DNA of 64,000 nucleotides from Stenotrophomonas maltophilia (lineage in GTDB: Bacteria; Pseudomonadota; Gammaproteobacteria; Xanthomonadales; Xanthomonadaceae). A program made the translations under genes and the position numbers. Shown here in pieces: positions 53,095 through 61,214 of this stretch. The stretch covers positions 1,272,501-1,336,500 of the forward strand of contig NZ_CP029773.1 in the NCBI RefSeq assembly GCF_003205835.1, in the 5' to 3' direction. How positions within the stretch are numbered: the first letter of the stretch is position 1; every line of letters begins with the position of its first letter. The notes beneath the pieces were generated by a model. That model saw only the letters and a program-made list of their open reading frames with translations. It ran no database searches and was not told the DNA's origin.

Positions 53095-55344
53095 ATGTCC
53101 CCTGCCGTTGTCCTTTCGCCGCGCCCGCTGGCGCTTGCTGTTGCCGCCCTGCTGGCCGGCAGCGCTCTGACCGCCCACGCCGAAACCGACGCCACCGATA
53201 TCGACACGGTGCACGTCACCGCCTCGCAGATCGCGCGCCAGGCCCTGGGTACCTCGACCATCACCGCAGAGGACATCGCCAGGCGCCCGCCGGCCAACGA
53301 CATCGCCGAGCTGCTGCGCACCATGCCCGGCGTCAACCTGACCGGCAACAGTGCCTCGGGCCAGTACGGCAACAACCGCCAGATCGATCTGCGTGGCATG
53401 GGCCCGGAAAACACCCTGATCCTGGTCGACGGCAAGCGCATCGGTGCGCGTGATGCCGTGCGCATGGGCCGCAGCGGTGAGCGCAATACCCGCGGCGATA
53501 CCAACTGGGTGCCGGCGGAAATGATCGAGCGCATCGAAGTGCTGCGTGGCCCCGCAGCGGCACGTTATGGCTCGGGTGCTTCCGGTGGCGTGGTCAACAT
53601 CATCACCAAGCGCCCGACCGGCGACCTGACCGGCGCGGTCGACCTGTATGGCCTGGTGCCCGAGCACAGCGCCGAAGGCGGCAGCGAGCGCGTTGGCCTG
53701 CAGCTGAGCGGTCCGATGACCGACACGTTGTCGTTCCGCCTGTACGGCAATCTCAACAAGACCGACGCGGACTCGCTGGAGCTCAACCGCCAGTACGCTA
53801 CCACTCCCAACGCGGTGCCGCCGGCCGGTCGTGAGGGCGTCAAGAACCGCGATGTCAACGCGCTGCTGCGCTGGGACATCACCGCCGATCAGGTGGTCGA
53901 ATTCGAAGCCGGCACCAGCCGCCAGGGCAACATCTACGCCGGCGACCGCGCGGTCAGCACCACCGGCACGTCGACCGGGATCGATCTGGCCGCCCTGGCC
54001 GACGACAAGGCGGAGACCAACCGCATGTACCGCAACACCGGCGCGATCACCCATCGCGGCCGCTGGGGTGACGTGACCTCGCGGGTAACGGCTGCAGTGG
54101 AGGCGGTGAACAACTCGCGCATCAACGAAGGCCTGGCCGGTGGCCCGGAGGGCAGCTTCAACGGCACCGACTGGTCGACCTCGCGCCTGCGCAACTACCA
54201 GCTGGACGGCGAAGTCAGTTTCCCGACCACGCTGGGTGGTGCCGAGAACATCTGGACGCTGGGCTTTGAATACCTGGACAGCCGCCTGACCGACCCGTAC
54301 TCGATGAGCCAGTCCAGCAGCAGCGGCGGCGGCATCCCGGGGCTGTCGGCCGATCGCGCACGCGGCAAGTCCGACGCGCAGACCACCGCCGTGTTCGTGG
54401 AAGACAACATCTACCTGGGCGAGCGCTGGATCGTCACCCCGGGCCTGCGCTTCGACCACCACAGCCAGTTCGGCAACAACACCAGCCCCAGCCTCAACGC
54501 GCAGTTCCGCATCAACAGCGACTGGGTGGTGAAGGGCGGTATCGCCCGTGCATTCAAGGCGCCGAACCTGTACCAGTCGAATCCGGACTACCTGTACTAC
54601 ACCCGGGGCAATGGCTGCCCGAATGCACTGCCGAGCCTGGGCGCCGGCTGCTACATGCGCGGCAACTCGGACCTGAAGGCGGAAACCAGCCTGAACAAGG
54701 AACTGGGTATCGAGTGGGCACCGCAGAGCGGCTGGCAAGCGTCGTTGACCTACTTCCACAACGACTACAAGGACAAGATCCAGGCCGGGTACAACCAGAT
54801 CGGGCTGACCGCCGACACCAAGGGCCGCATCTTCCGCTGGGAGAACGCACCCAAGGCGATCGTGCAGGGTCTGGAAGGCAACCTGGTGGTCCCGCTGCTG
54901 GGCGAGCAGGGCAACCGCCTGAAGTGGAGCAACAACTTCACCTACATGGTGGAGAACGAGAACAAGAGCACCGGCCAGCCGCTGTCGGTGATTCCGAAGT
55001 ACACCGTCAACACGATGCTGGACTGGCAGGCCACCGACAAGTTGTCGGTGCTGCTGACCGGCACCTTCTACGGCAAGCAGAAGCCGGCCACCACCAACAT
55101 CAACAATGATCCGCGCTGCACCGGCACCTGCGATCCGTCGATCGCGCTGCAGGTCCGTGGTGCGTACAACATCTGGGGCGTGAGCGCGCGCTACAAGGTG
55201 ACCGAGACGGTCAGCTTCGGCTTCGGTGTCAACAACCTGGCCGACAAGCGCCTGTTCCGCGAGGCCAACAGCAGCGATGCCGGCGCGGCGACCTACAACG
55301 AGCCGGGCCGCGCGTACTGGGCCAGCCTGCGCTTCGGCTTCTGA
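53095..55344 (+). CDS. fepA: FepA/PfeA-type TonB-dependent ferric siderophore receptor
   Basis: The 749-residue outer membrane protein has a Sec signal, a TonB box-like DTVHV, a plug domain (RPPANDIAELLRTMPGVNL, GYRGASGGVVN-type IERIEVLRGPAAARYG) and a 22-strand barrel ending in F. The extracellular cysteine loop (residues ~500-525, GCPNA...GCYMRGN) followed by DLKAETSLNKELGIEW is characteristic of the enterobactin receptors FepA/PfeA. A Fur box lies upstream. The ligand is most likely a catecholate such as enterobactin or its breakdown products. Confidence 0.92.
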   Translation: MSPAVVLSPRPLALAVAALLAGSALTAHAETDATDIDTVHVTASQIARQALGTSTITAEDIARRPPANDIAELLRTMPGVNLTGNSASGQYGNNRQIDLRGMGPENTLILVDGKRIGARDAVRMGRSGERNTRGDTNWVPAEMIERIEVLRGPAAARYGSGASGGVVNIITKRPTGDLTGAVDLYGLVPEHSAEGGSERVGLQLSGPMTDTLSFRLYGNLNKTDADSLELNRQYATTPNAVPPAGREGVKNRDVNALLRWDITADQVVEFEAGTSRQGNIYAGDRAVSTTGTSTGIDLAALADDKAETNRMYRNTGAITHRGRWGDVTSRVTAAVEAVNNSRINEGLAGGPEGSFNGTDWSTSRLRNYQLDGEVSFPTTLGGAENIWTLGFEYLDSRLTDPYSMSQSSSSGGGIPGLSADRARGKSDAQTTAVFVEDNIYLGERWIVTPGLRFDHHSQFGNNTSPSLNAQFRINSDWVVKGGIARAFKAPNLYQSNPDYLYYTRGNGCPNALPSLGAGCYMRGNSDLKAETSLNKELGIEWAPQSGWQASLTYFHNDYKDKIQAGYNQIGLTADTKGRIFRWENAPKAIVQGLEGNLVVPLLGEQGNRLKWSNNFTYMVENENKSTGQPLSVIPKYTVNTMLDWQATDKLSVLLTGTFYGKQKPATTNINNDPRCTGTCDPSIALQVRGAYNIWGVSARYKVTETVSFGFGVNNLADKRLFREANSSDAGAATYNEPGRAYWASLRFGF

Positions 55345-55408
55345 CCGCAGGCGGACGTCGGTCCGCTGCGTCCGCCAGGCGTGGCCTGGCGTTGCCGGCC
55401 GCGCTCCG

Positions 55409-55431
55409 GTAGCGCCGGGCCATGCCCGGTG
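55409..55431 (+). repeat. SMAG (GTAG) monomer
   Basis: GTAGCGCCGGGCCATGCCCGG, between the receptor and CDF genes. A similar unit is at 60525-60547. Confidence 0.85.
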
Positions 55432-55524
55432 AGGGACCGCGTGGCCTGCAATGTTATAAACACCGTAATAGTCTCCCCCGCCAGCACGGCGTAGCCTGCA
55501 CCGCATCGCAAAGGAGCTGTTGCC

Positions 55525-56505
55525 ATGGGCCACGACCACGATCACCTGCCATCCGAGATCCGCCACGAGAAACCCTTGTGGTGGGCACTCGGCCTGACCT
55601 CCACCTTCCTCGTCGTCGAGGTGGTGGGCGCGTTCTGGACCAACAGCCTGGCACTGCTGTCAGACGCAGCGCACATGGCCACCGATGCGCTGGCGCTGAT
55701 GATCGCGCTGGTCGCGGTGCGGCTGAGCCGGCGCCCGCCGGACGCGCGCCGCACCTACGGCTATGCGCGCCTGGAAGCGCTGGGCGCGATGATCAACGGC
55801 GCGATGCTGTTCGTGGTTGCCGCCTACATCCTGTGGGAGGCAGTCGGGCGCTTCCGTGAGCCGCAGGAGATCGCCTCCTCCGGCATGCTGGTGATCGCGG
55901 CTGCGGGCCTGATCATCAACCTGATCTCGATGCGCCTGCTGCAGGCGGGCAGTGGCGAGAGCCTCAACGTGAAGGGCGCCTACCTGGAAGTGTGGGCGGA
56001 CATGCTCGGCTCGGTGGCGGTGATCGCCGGTGCGTTGTTGATCAAGTGGACCGGCTGGAAGCCGATCGATCCGATCCTGGCGGTACTGATCGGCCTGTGG
56101 GTACTGCCGCGCACCTATGTGCTGATGCGCGAAGCGATCAACGTGCTGCTGGAAGGCGTGCCCAAGGGCATGGACGTGGCCAAGGTGCGCGACAGCCTGT
56201 CCGGCCATGCCGCCGTGCTGGACGTGCATGACCTGCACGTGTGGGCGCTGGCTTCCAGCACACCGGCGCTGACCGCGCACATCGTGATGCGCGACGGCAC
56301 CGATGCCGATGCGCTGCGTCGTGATCTGGGCGGGCGCCTGCACGATGACTTCGGCATCGAGCACGTGACGCTGCAGATCGAAGCGGACCATTGCGGCGAA
56401 GCCTGTGGTGAGCCGGCGCCGGCCAAGGGCGGCGAGCACGAGGGCCATGAAGGCCATGACCACGGCGAAGACGCGCAGGGCCATCGCGGCCACGTGCATC
56501 GCTGA
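55525..56505 (+). CDS. Cation diffusion facilitator (ZitB/CzcD-like metal exporter)
   Basis: This 326-residue six-TM antiporter exports Zn2+ or related metals. In TM2 the metal site H50xxxD54 (SDAAHMATD) is kept. In TM5 the expected histidine is replaced: the segment reads YLEVWAD, giving E155xxxD159. Histidine-rich ends (MGHDHDH at the N-terminus; HEGHEGHDHGEDAQGHRGHVH at the C-terminus) bind metal. The cytoplasmic domain after TM6 has the LDVHDLHVWAL motif. AAGGAG precedes the start. Metal preference cannot be deduced. Confidence 0.9.
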   Translation: MGHDHDHLPSEIRHEKPLWWALGLTSTFLVVEVVGAFWTNSLALLSDAAHMATDALALMIALVAVRLSRRPPDARRTYGYARLEALGAMINGAMLFVVAAYILWEAVGRFREPQEIASSGMLVIAAAGLIINLISMRLLQAGSGESLNVKGAYLEVWADMLGSVAVIAGALLIKWTGWKPIDPILAVLIGLWVLPRTYVLMREAINVLLEGVPKGMDVAKVRDSLSGHAAVLDVHDLHVWALASSTPALTAHIVMRDGTDADALRRDLGGRLHDDFGIEHVTLQIEADHCGEACGEPAPAKGGEHEGHEGHDHGEDAQGHRGHVHR

Positions 56506-56558
56506 TCGAGGATGCAAGGGCATCGATCGGGTCAAACCGCCCGGGTGAAGCCGGCCTG

Positions 56559-56646
56559 GTAGAGTCGACTGTTAGTCGACTATCGCGCGCAGCGCGGGCA
56601 TTTTCGCGACCTTGCCGAAGAGCAGTCGACTAGCAGTCGACTCTAC
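56559..56646. repeat. SMAG (GTAG) dimer, 88-bp composite type, opposite orientation
   Basis: Its reverse complement aligns along its whole length with 51294-51381. The right part encodes the C-terminus and TAG stop of nfi on the minus strand. Confidence 0.88.
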
Positions 56647-57313
56647 CCCGTCGCGAGGCCAGCCGGTCTGCCAGCCGCGTCGGCTCCGGCAGCCGGTAAC
56701 CGCGCAGCGTGCGCTGCACCCAGTCCAGCGCGGTATCCGCACTGACCCGATGGCCACCGGCCACGAACAGCGGCTTGCAGCGAATCTTGCTGCGCAGCAC
56801 CCAACCCAGTTGCTCATCGCCGTCCAGCAGCGGCGTATGCGCACCGGCCTCGGCGTCCGGTTCGACGAACCGGCCGACCAGCTTCGACTTGGCCACGCCG
56901 ATGCTCGGCAGGTCGGTGACCACGCCCAGATGCGCGGCCACGCCCAATCGTCGCGGGTGGCTGATGCCATGGCCATCGACGAACACCAGGTCCGGCGTAT
57001 GCGGCAGCAGCGCCAGCGCGGCCAGCAGTGCCGGCAGCTCGCGGAAGCTGAGCAGGCCGGGGATATAGGGCATCACCGTGGGGATGCGCGCGATCTCCTG
57101 CGCCACGGGCTGCAGCGTCTCTGCGTCCAGCAGTACCGCCGCGGCGCGGGTGATGGCGCCATCGTCCTCGAAGCCGACATCCAGCCCGGCCAGCCAGCAC
57201 ACGTTGCGTGGCAGGCGGTCCTGGCGCTCCACGCGGCCGGCCAGCTGGAGCTGCTGCGCGCGTGCCGCGGCGACGCTGCCTTCCCAGCGCCCGGGGTCGA
57301 TCACCGTATTCAT
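56630..57313 (-). CDS. nfi: Endonuclease V; C-terminus encoded by a SMAG repeat
   Basis: Endonuclease V nicks DNA next to deaminated bases (hypoxanthine). The 227-residue sequence has the family core: AGLDVGFE (catalytic Asp), [10 protein letters not shown] (Glu), [21 protein letters not shown] (Asp) and [22 protein letters not shown] near the end is standard, but the final GRVDC and TAG are read from the GTAGAGTCGACTG repeat, so the native tail is missing or replaced. Start ATG 57313. Confidence 0.93.
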   Translation of the reverse strand: MNTVIDPGRWEGSVAAARAQQLQLAGRVERQDRLPRNVCWLAGLDVGFEDDGAITRAAAVLLDAETLQPVAQEIARIPTVMPYIPGLLSFRELPALLAALALLPHTPDLVFVDGHGISHPRRLGVAAHLGVVTDLPSIGVAKSKLVGRFVEPDAEAGAHTPLLDGDEQLGWVLRSKIRCKPLFVAGGHRVSADTALDWVQRTLRGYRLPEPTRLADRLASRRGRVDC

Positions 57314-57407
57314 TGCTCACAGCATCGCATGCGCGGTGCCACGGCCCGGTGAGCGGCGCCCGGGGCTACAATGGCGGCCTGCCTTTCCTCGCGTTGGAGA
57401 CCCTGCA

Positions 57408-58157
57408 GTGACCCGTAAACTCGTACTGTTGCGCCATGGCCAGAGCCAGTGGAACCTGGACAACCGCTTCACCGGCTGGGTCGATGTCGACCTGACCGAG
57501 CAGGGGCGCCGGGAAGCGGCCGCCGCCGGTCGCCTGATGCGCGAGGAAGGGCTGCAGTTCGACGTCGCCCACACCTCCGTGCTCAAGCGCGCCATCCACA
57601 CCCTGCAGGGTGCACTGGCCGAGCTGGAACAGGACTGGCTGCCGGTGAACAAGTCCTGGCGCCTCAACGAACGCCATTACGGCGGCCTGCAGGGCCTGGA
57701 CAAGGCCGAGACCGCCGCCAAGCACGGCGAGGACCAGGTCAAGGTGTGGCGTCGTTCGTACGATATCCCGCCGCCGGCCATGGACCTGGAGGATCCGGGC
57801 CACCCGATCCATGACCGCCGCTACGCTGGCCTGGACCGCAACGCGCTGCCGGGTACCGAATCGCTGGCCACCACGCTGGACCGCGTGCTGCCGTACTGGC
57901 ACGACGCCATCGCGCCGCAGCTGAAGGACGGCAAGACCGTGCTGGTCACCGCCCACGGCAATTCGCTGCGCGCGCTGTACAAGTACCTCAACAACGTCTC
58001 GCGCGAGGAAATCCTCGAGCTGAACATCCCGACCGGCATCCCGCTGCTGTTCGAACTGAACGACGACCTGACGGTGAAGTCGTTCCGCTACCTGGGCGAC
58101 CCGGAAGCAGCGCGCAAGGCCGCTGAAGCCGTGGCCAACCAGGGCAAGGCGAAATAA
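57408..58157 (+). CDS. gpmA: 2,3-bisphosphoglycerate-dependent phosphoglycerate mutase
   Basis: The glycolytic enzyme interconverts 3- and 2-phosphoglycerate. The 249-residue sequence has the catalytic phosphohistidine in LRHGQSQWN (His10), RHYGGLQG and [12 protein letters not shown]. It starts with GTG 57408, with GGAG about 10 bases upstream. A strong terminator and a SMAG dimer follow. Confidence 0.96.
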
Positions 58158-58162
58158 AACAG

Positions 58163-58192
58163 AAGGCCGGCGCAAGCCGGCCTTCGCTTTTT
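58163..58192 (+). terminator. Terminator of gpmA
   Basis: AAGGCCGGC/GCCGGCCTT stem, then CGCTTTTT. The next base begins a SMAG dimer. Confidence 0.9.
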
Positions 58193-58284
58193 GTAGAGTC
58201 GAGCCATGCTCGACTGCTGTTGGCCTCTTGCCGCAAGGACAATAAACCCGGAACGGAGAGCAGTCGAGCATGGCTCGACTCTAC
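58193..58284. repeat. SMAG (GTAG) dimer
   Basis: GTAGAGTCGAGCCATGCTCG... and its complement ...CGAGCATGGCTCGACTCTAC enclose a less conserved centre. It shares the CGACTGCTCT segment with the 88-bp composites. Confidence 0.9.
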
Positions 58285-58365
58285 ATAAGCGCGTCCTGTG
58301 ACCTTTGGCCGGTCCCACCGCAGGCCTCCCCGGCTACCCTGTGAAATTACCCGCAGGAGAGCCTC

Positions 58366-60459
58366 ATGAACGTCCGCAACCTGGTCCCGCTGGGCCTGAC
58401 CATCGCCATCGCTGCCTCGCTGGCGGCCTGTGGCAAGAATGAAACCGCGCCGGCGGCCAGCGCCGACGCCAAGCCGGCCTTCGACCTGTCGCAGATCAAG
58501 ACGCCGCTGATCTCGCTCAACAGCGCCGACCTGGATCCGGCCATTTCGGCCTGTACCGACCTCAATGGCTTCGTCAACAGCAAGTGGCTGAAGGCCAACC
58601 CGGTGCCGGGCGACCAGACCACCTGGGGCAGCTTCGAGATCCTGCGCGAGCGCTCGCTGGAAGTGCAGCACGCACTGGTGCAGCAGGCCGCGGCCAGCCA
58701 GGCCAAGGCCGGCTCGGTGGAAGCCAAGATCGGTGACATCTGGAAGACCGGCAACGATGAAGCCAAGATCGAAGCCGCAGGCCTCGCTCCGCTGCAGCCG
58801 CAGCTGGACAAGATCACCGCGCTGAACGACACCGCCGCCATCACCCAGTACCTGCGCGACAGCCAGGCCGAGGGCAAGGGCGTGCTGTTCTCGCTGTTCG
58901 CCAATGCCGACTACAAGAATTCGGCCAACGTCATCGCCTATGTCGGCCAGGGCGGTCTCGGCCTGCCGGAGAAGGGCTACTACTTCGATGACGCGCAGGC
59001 CAAGATCCGCGATGCCTACGTGGCCTATATCGCCCAGGTGCTGACCCTGTCCGGCGTGGACGCCGCGCAGGCGGCCGAGCAGGCCAAGGCCGTGATGGCC
59101 TTTGAAACCCGCCTGGCCAAGGCCTCGATGTCGCGCATCGAAATGCGTGACCCGGCCAAGCGTTACAACCCGCTCAGCGCCGCAGACGCCGACAAGCTGA
59201 CCCCGAACTTCAGCTGGACCGCGCTGTTCGACACCCTGAAGGTGCCGGCCGCGCAGAAGTTCTCGCTGGCCCAGCCGGGCTTCTTCGGTGAAATGGACAA
59301 GATGCTGGCCGATGTGCCGGCCAGCACCTGGCAGGCCTATCTGCGCTTCCACACCATCGACGATGCTTCGCCGTACCTGAGCAGCCAGTTCGAGAAGGCC
59401 AACTTCGAGTTCTATGGCAAGACCCTGCGCGGCCAGCAGGAAATGCAGCCGCGCTGGAAGCGCGTGCTGGAGTCGGTCAACGGTGGCATGGGTGAAGCCC
59501 TGGGCCAGCTGTACGTTGACGCCGTGTTCCCGGCCGAATCCAAGGTGGCCATGCAGCACCTGGTGGAGAACCTCTCGGTGGCGCTGAAGGCGCGCCTGGA
59601 GCAGCTGCCGTGGATGGGCGAAGAGACCAGGAAGAAGGCGCTGGAGAAGTGGGCCAGCTTCACCCCGAAGATCGGCTACCCGGACAAGTGGCGCGAGTGG
59701 ACGGGCCTGCAGACCAACGGTGACAGCTACCTGGGCAACATGCAGGCCGCGCGCGCGTTCAACTACCGCTACATGCTGGACAAGATCGGCAAGCCGGTGG
59801 ACAAGACCGAGTGGGGCATGACCCCGCAGACCGTCAACGCCTACTACAACGCCACCAAGAACGAGATCGTGTTCCCGGCCGCCATCCTGCAGGCGCCGTT
59901 CTTCGACGCCAAGGCCGATCCGGCGCTGAACTACGGCGGCATCGGTGCGGTCATCGGCCACGAGATGATGCACGGCTACGACGACTCGGGCAGCCAGTTC
60001 GCTGCCAACGGCAACTTCGACAACTGGTGGACCGACGCCGACCGCAAGGCCTTCACCGAACGTACCGACCAGCTGGTCGCGCAGTTCGATGGCTATGAAT
60101 CGGTGCCGGGCGTGTTCGTGAAGGGCAAGCTGACCCTGGGCGAGAATATCGGCGACCTGGGCGGCTTGACCGTGGCCTACGACGCGCTGCAGATGGCGCT
60201 GAAGGAAGATCCGAAGGCGAATGTCGAAGTCGATGGTCACAGCCAGGACCAGCGCTTCTTCATGAACTGGGCCACCGTGTGGCGCCGCAACTTCACCGAC
60301 GGTGAGCTGCGCGTCCGCCTGAACACCGACCCGCACGCGCCGGCCAACTTCCGTGCCAACGGCGCGCCGTCGAACATGCCGTCGTATGCCGCTGCGTTCC
60401 AGTGCAAGGCCGGCGACGCGATGGTGCGTGCCGACGACAAGCGCGTGGTGATCTGGTAA
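58366..60459 (+). CDS. M13 family (neprilysin-like) lipoprotein metallopeptidase
   Basis: A 697-residue zinc peptidase of the PepO/neprilysin family. A lipoprotein signal ends in SLAAC-G, so it is anchored in the envelope. The zinc site HEMMH (His532, Glu533, His536) and the third ligand Glu593 in GENIGDLGGL are intact. The substrate-binding NAYYN motif and the C-terminal IW ending (VVIW) are typical of the family. It should cleave peptides in the periplasm. AGGAG precedes the start; a terminator follows. Confidence 0.93.
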   Translation: MNVRNLVPLGLTIAIAASLAACGKNETAPAASADAKPAFDLSQIKTPLISLNSADLDPAISACTDLNGFVNSKWLKANPVPGDQTTWGSFEILRERSLEVQHALVQQAAASQAKAGSVEAKIGDIWKTGNDEAKIEAAGLAPLQPQLDKITALNDTAAITQYLRDSQAEGKGVLFSLFANADYKNSANVIAYVGQGGLGLPEKGYYFDDAQAKIRDAYVAYIAQVLTLSGVDAAQAAEQAKAVMAFETRLAKASMSRIEMRDPAKRYNPLSAADADKLTPNFSWTALFDTLKVPAAQKFSLAQPGFFGEMDKMLADVPASTWQAYLRFHTIDDASPYLSSQFEKANFEFYGKTLRGQQEMQPRWKRVLESVNGGMGEALGQLYVDAVFPAESKVAMQHLVENLSVALKARLEQLPWMGEETRKKALEKWASFTPKIGYPDKWREWTGLQTNGDSYLGNMQAARAFNYRYMLDKIGKPVDKTEWGMTPQTVNAYYNATKNEIVFPAAILQAPFFDAKADPALNYGGIGAVIGHEMMHGYDDSGSQFAANGNFDNWWTDADRKAFTERTDQLVAQFDGYESVPGVFVKGKLTLGENIGDLGGLTVAYDALQMALKEDPKANVEVDGHSQDQRFFMNWATVWRRNFTDGELRVRLNTDPHAPANFRANGAPSNMPSYAAAFQCKAGDAMVRADDKRVVIW

Positions 60460-60485
60460 TCGATCGCACGTGATGCGTGATGCAG

Positions 60486-60515
60486 AAGGCCCGGCGAATG
60501 CCGGGCCTTTTGTTT
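60486..60515 (+). terminator. Terminator of the M13 peptidase gene
   Basis: AAGGCCCGGC/GCCGGGCCTT stem, then TTGTTTG. Confidence 0.85.
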
Positions 60516-60524
60516 GTCTGATCG

Positions 60525-60547
60525 GTAGCGCCGGGCCATGCCCGGCG
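60525..60547 (+). repeat. SMAG (GTAG) monomer
   Basis: GTAGCGCCGGGCCATGCCCGG, nearly identical to the unit at 55409-55431. It ends a few bases before the HD-GYP stop. Confidence 0.85.
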
Positions 60548-60551
60548 GATC

Positions 60552-61169
60552 TCAGGCCAGCGCTGGTTCCTGCGCCAGCATGCGATGGAAGCGCTGCAGC
60601 ACATAGGGATCGATCAGGCCGCCGGACTGCTCGTCGATGATGCGCAACGCGGTCTCGCGTTCCATCGCTGCGCGGTAGGGGCGCACGCTGGTCATGGCAT
60701 CGTAGGCATCCGCAACGGTGACGATGCGTGAGCCCAGCGGAATGCTCTCGCCACGCAGGCCGTCGGGATAGCCGCTGCCATCGAAGGCTTCGTGATGGGC
60801 GCGAATCAGCCGCGCGACCGGTGCCGCATCGCTGCGGCCGGTGGCCAGGAAGATGTGTTCGCCGCGCACCGGATGCTCGCGCATGATCGCGCGTTCCTCG
60901 TCGGTATGCCGACGCGGTGTCAGCAGTACATCGTCGGGGATGCCGATCTTGCCGATGTCATGGAAGCGCGCGGCCAGGCCGATCTGCGAGCAGGCATCGT
61001 CATCGAGATCGCAGTGCGTGGCCAGGCGCTGCGCGAGCAGTCCGACGCGATCGCAGTGGTGGCGGGTGTAGGCGTCGCGCATCTGCAGCGACATCGAGAG
61101 GGCATCGATCAGGCAGGCCTGCGCGTGCAGCAGGTCGGGGGCGGGTACGGCGTCAGGAAACATGGTCAT
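60552..61169 (-). CDS. HD-GYP domain phosphodiesterase
   Basis: The 205-residue protein is a stand-alone HD-GYP domain with no sensor. Key motifs are FHDIGKIGIPD (HD metal pair), HHEAFDGSGYPDGL (HHE...GYP) and IVTVADAYDAMTS. Such enzymes hydrolyse cyclic-di-GMP; the GYP motif is intact. It is the third cyclic-di-GMP gene in the window and lies next to mfd without a shared operon sign. Confidence 0.9.
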   Translation of the reverse strand: MTMFPDAVPAPDLLHAQACLIDALSMSLQMRDAYTRHHCDRVGLLAQRLATHCDLDDDACSQIGLAARFHDIGKIGIPDDVLLTPRRHTDEERAIMREHPVRGEHIFLATGRSDAAPVARLIRAHHEAFDGSGYPDGLRGESIPLGSRIVTVADAYDAMTSVRPYRAAMERETALRIIDEQSGGLIDPYVLQRFHRMLAQEPALA

Positions 61170-61214
61170 CCGCCCGCACCGGGTGGGGACCGGTGCGGGG
61201 TGTTCGGGGGGCGA

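Noticed and set aside
55409..55431. Considered as a terminator only
   Set aside because: It has a stem but no T run, and a near-identical copy at 60525 with the GTAG end marks it as a repeat.
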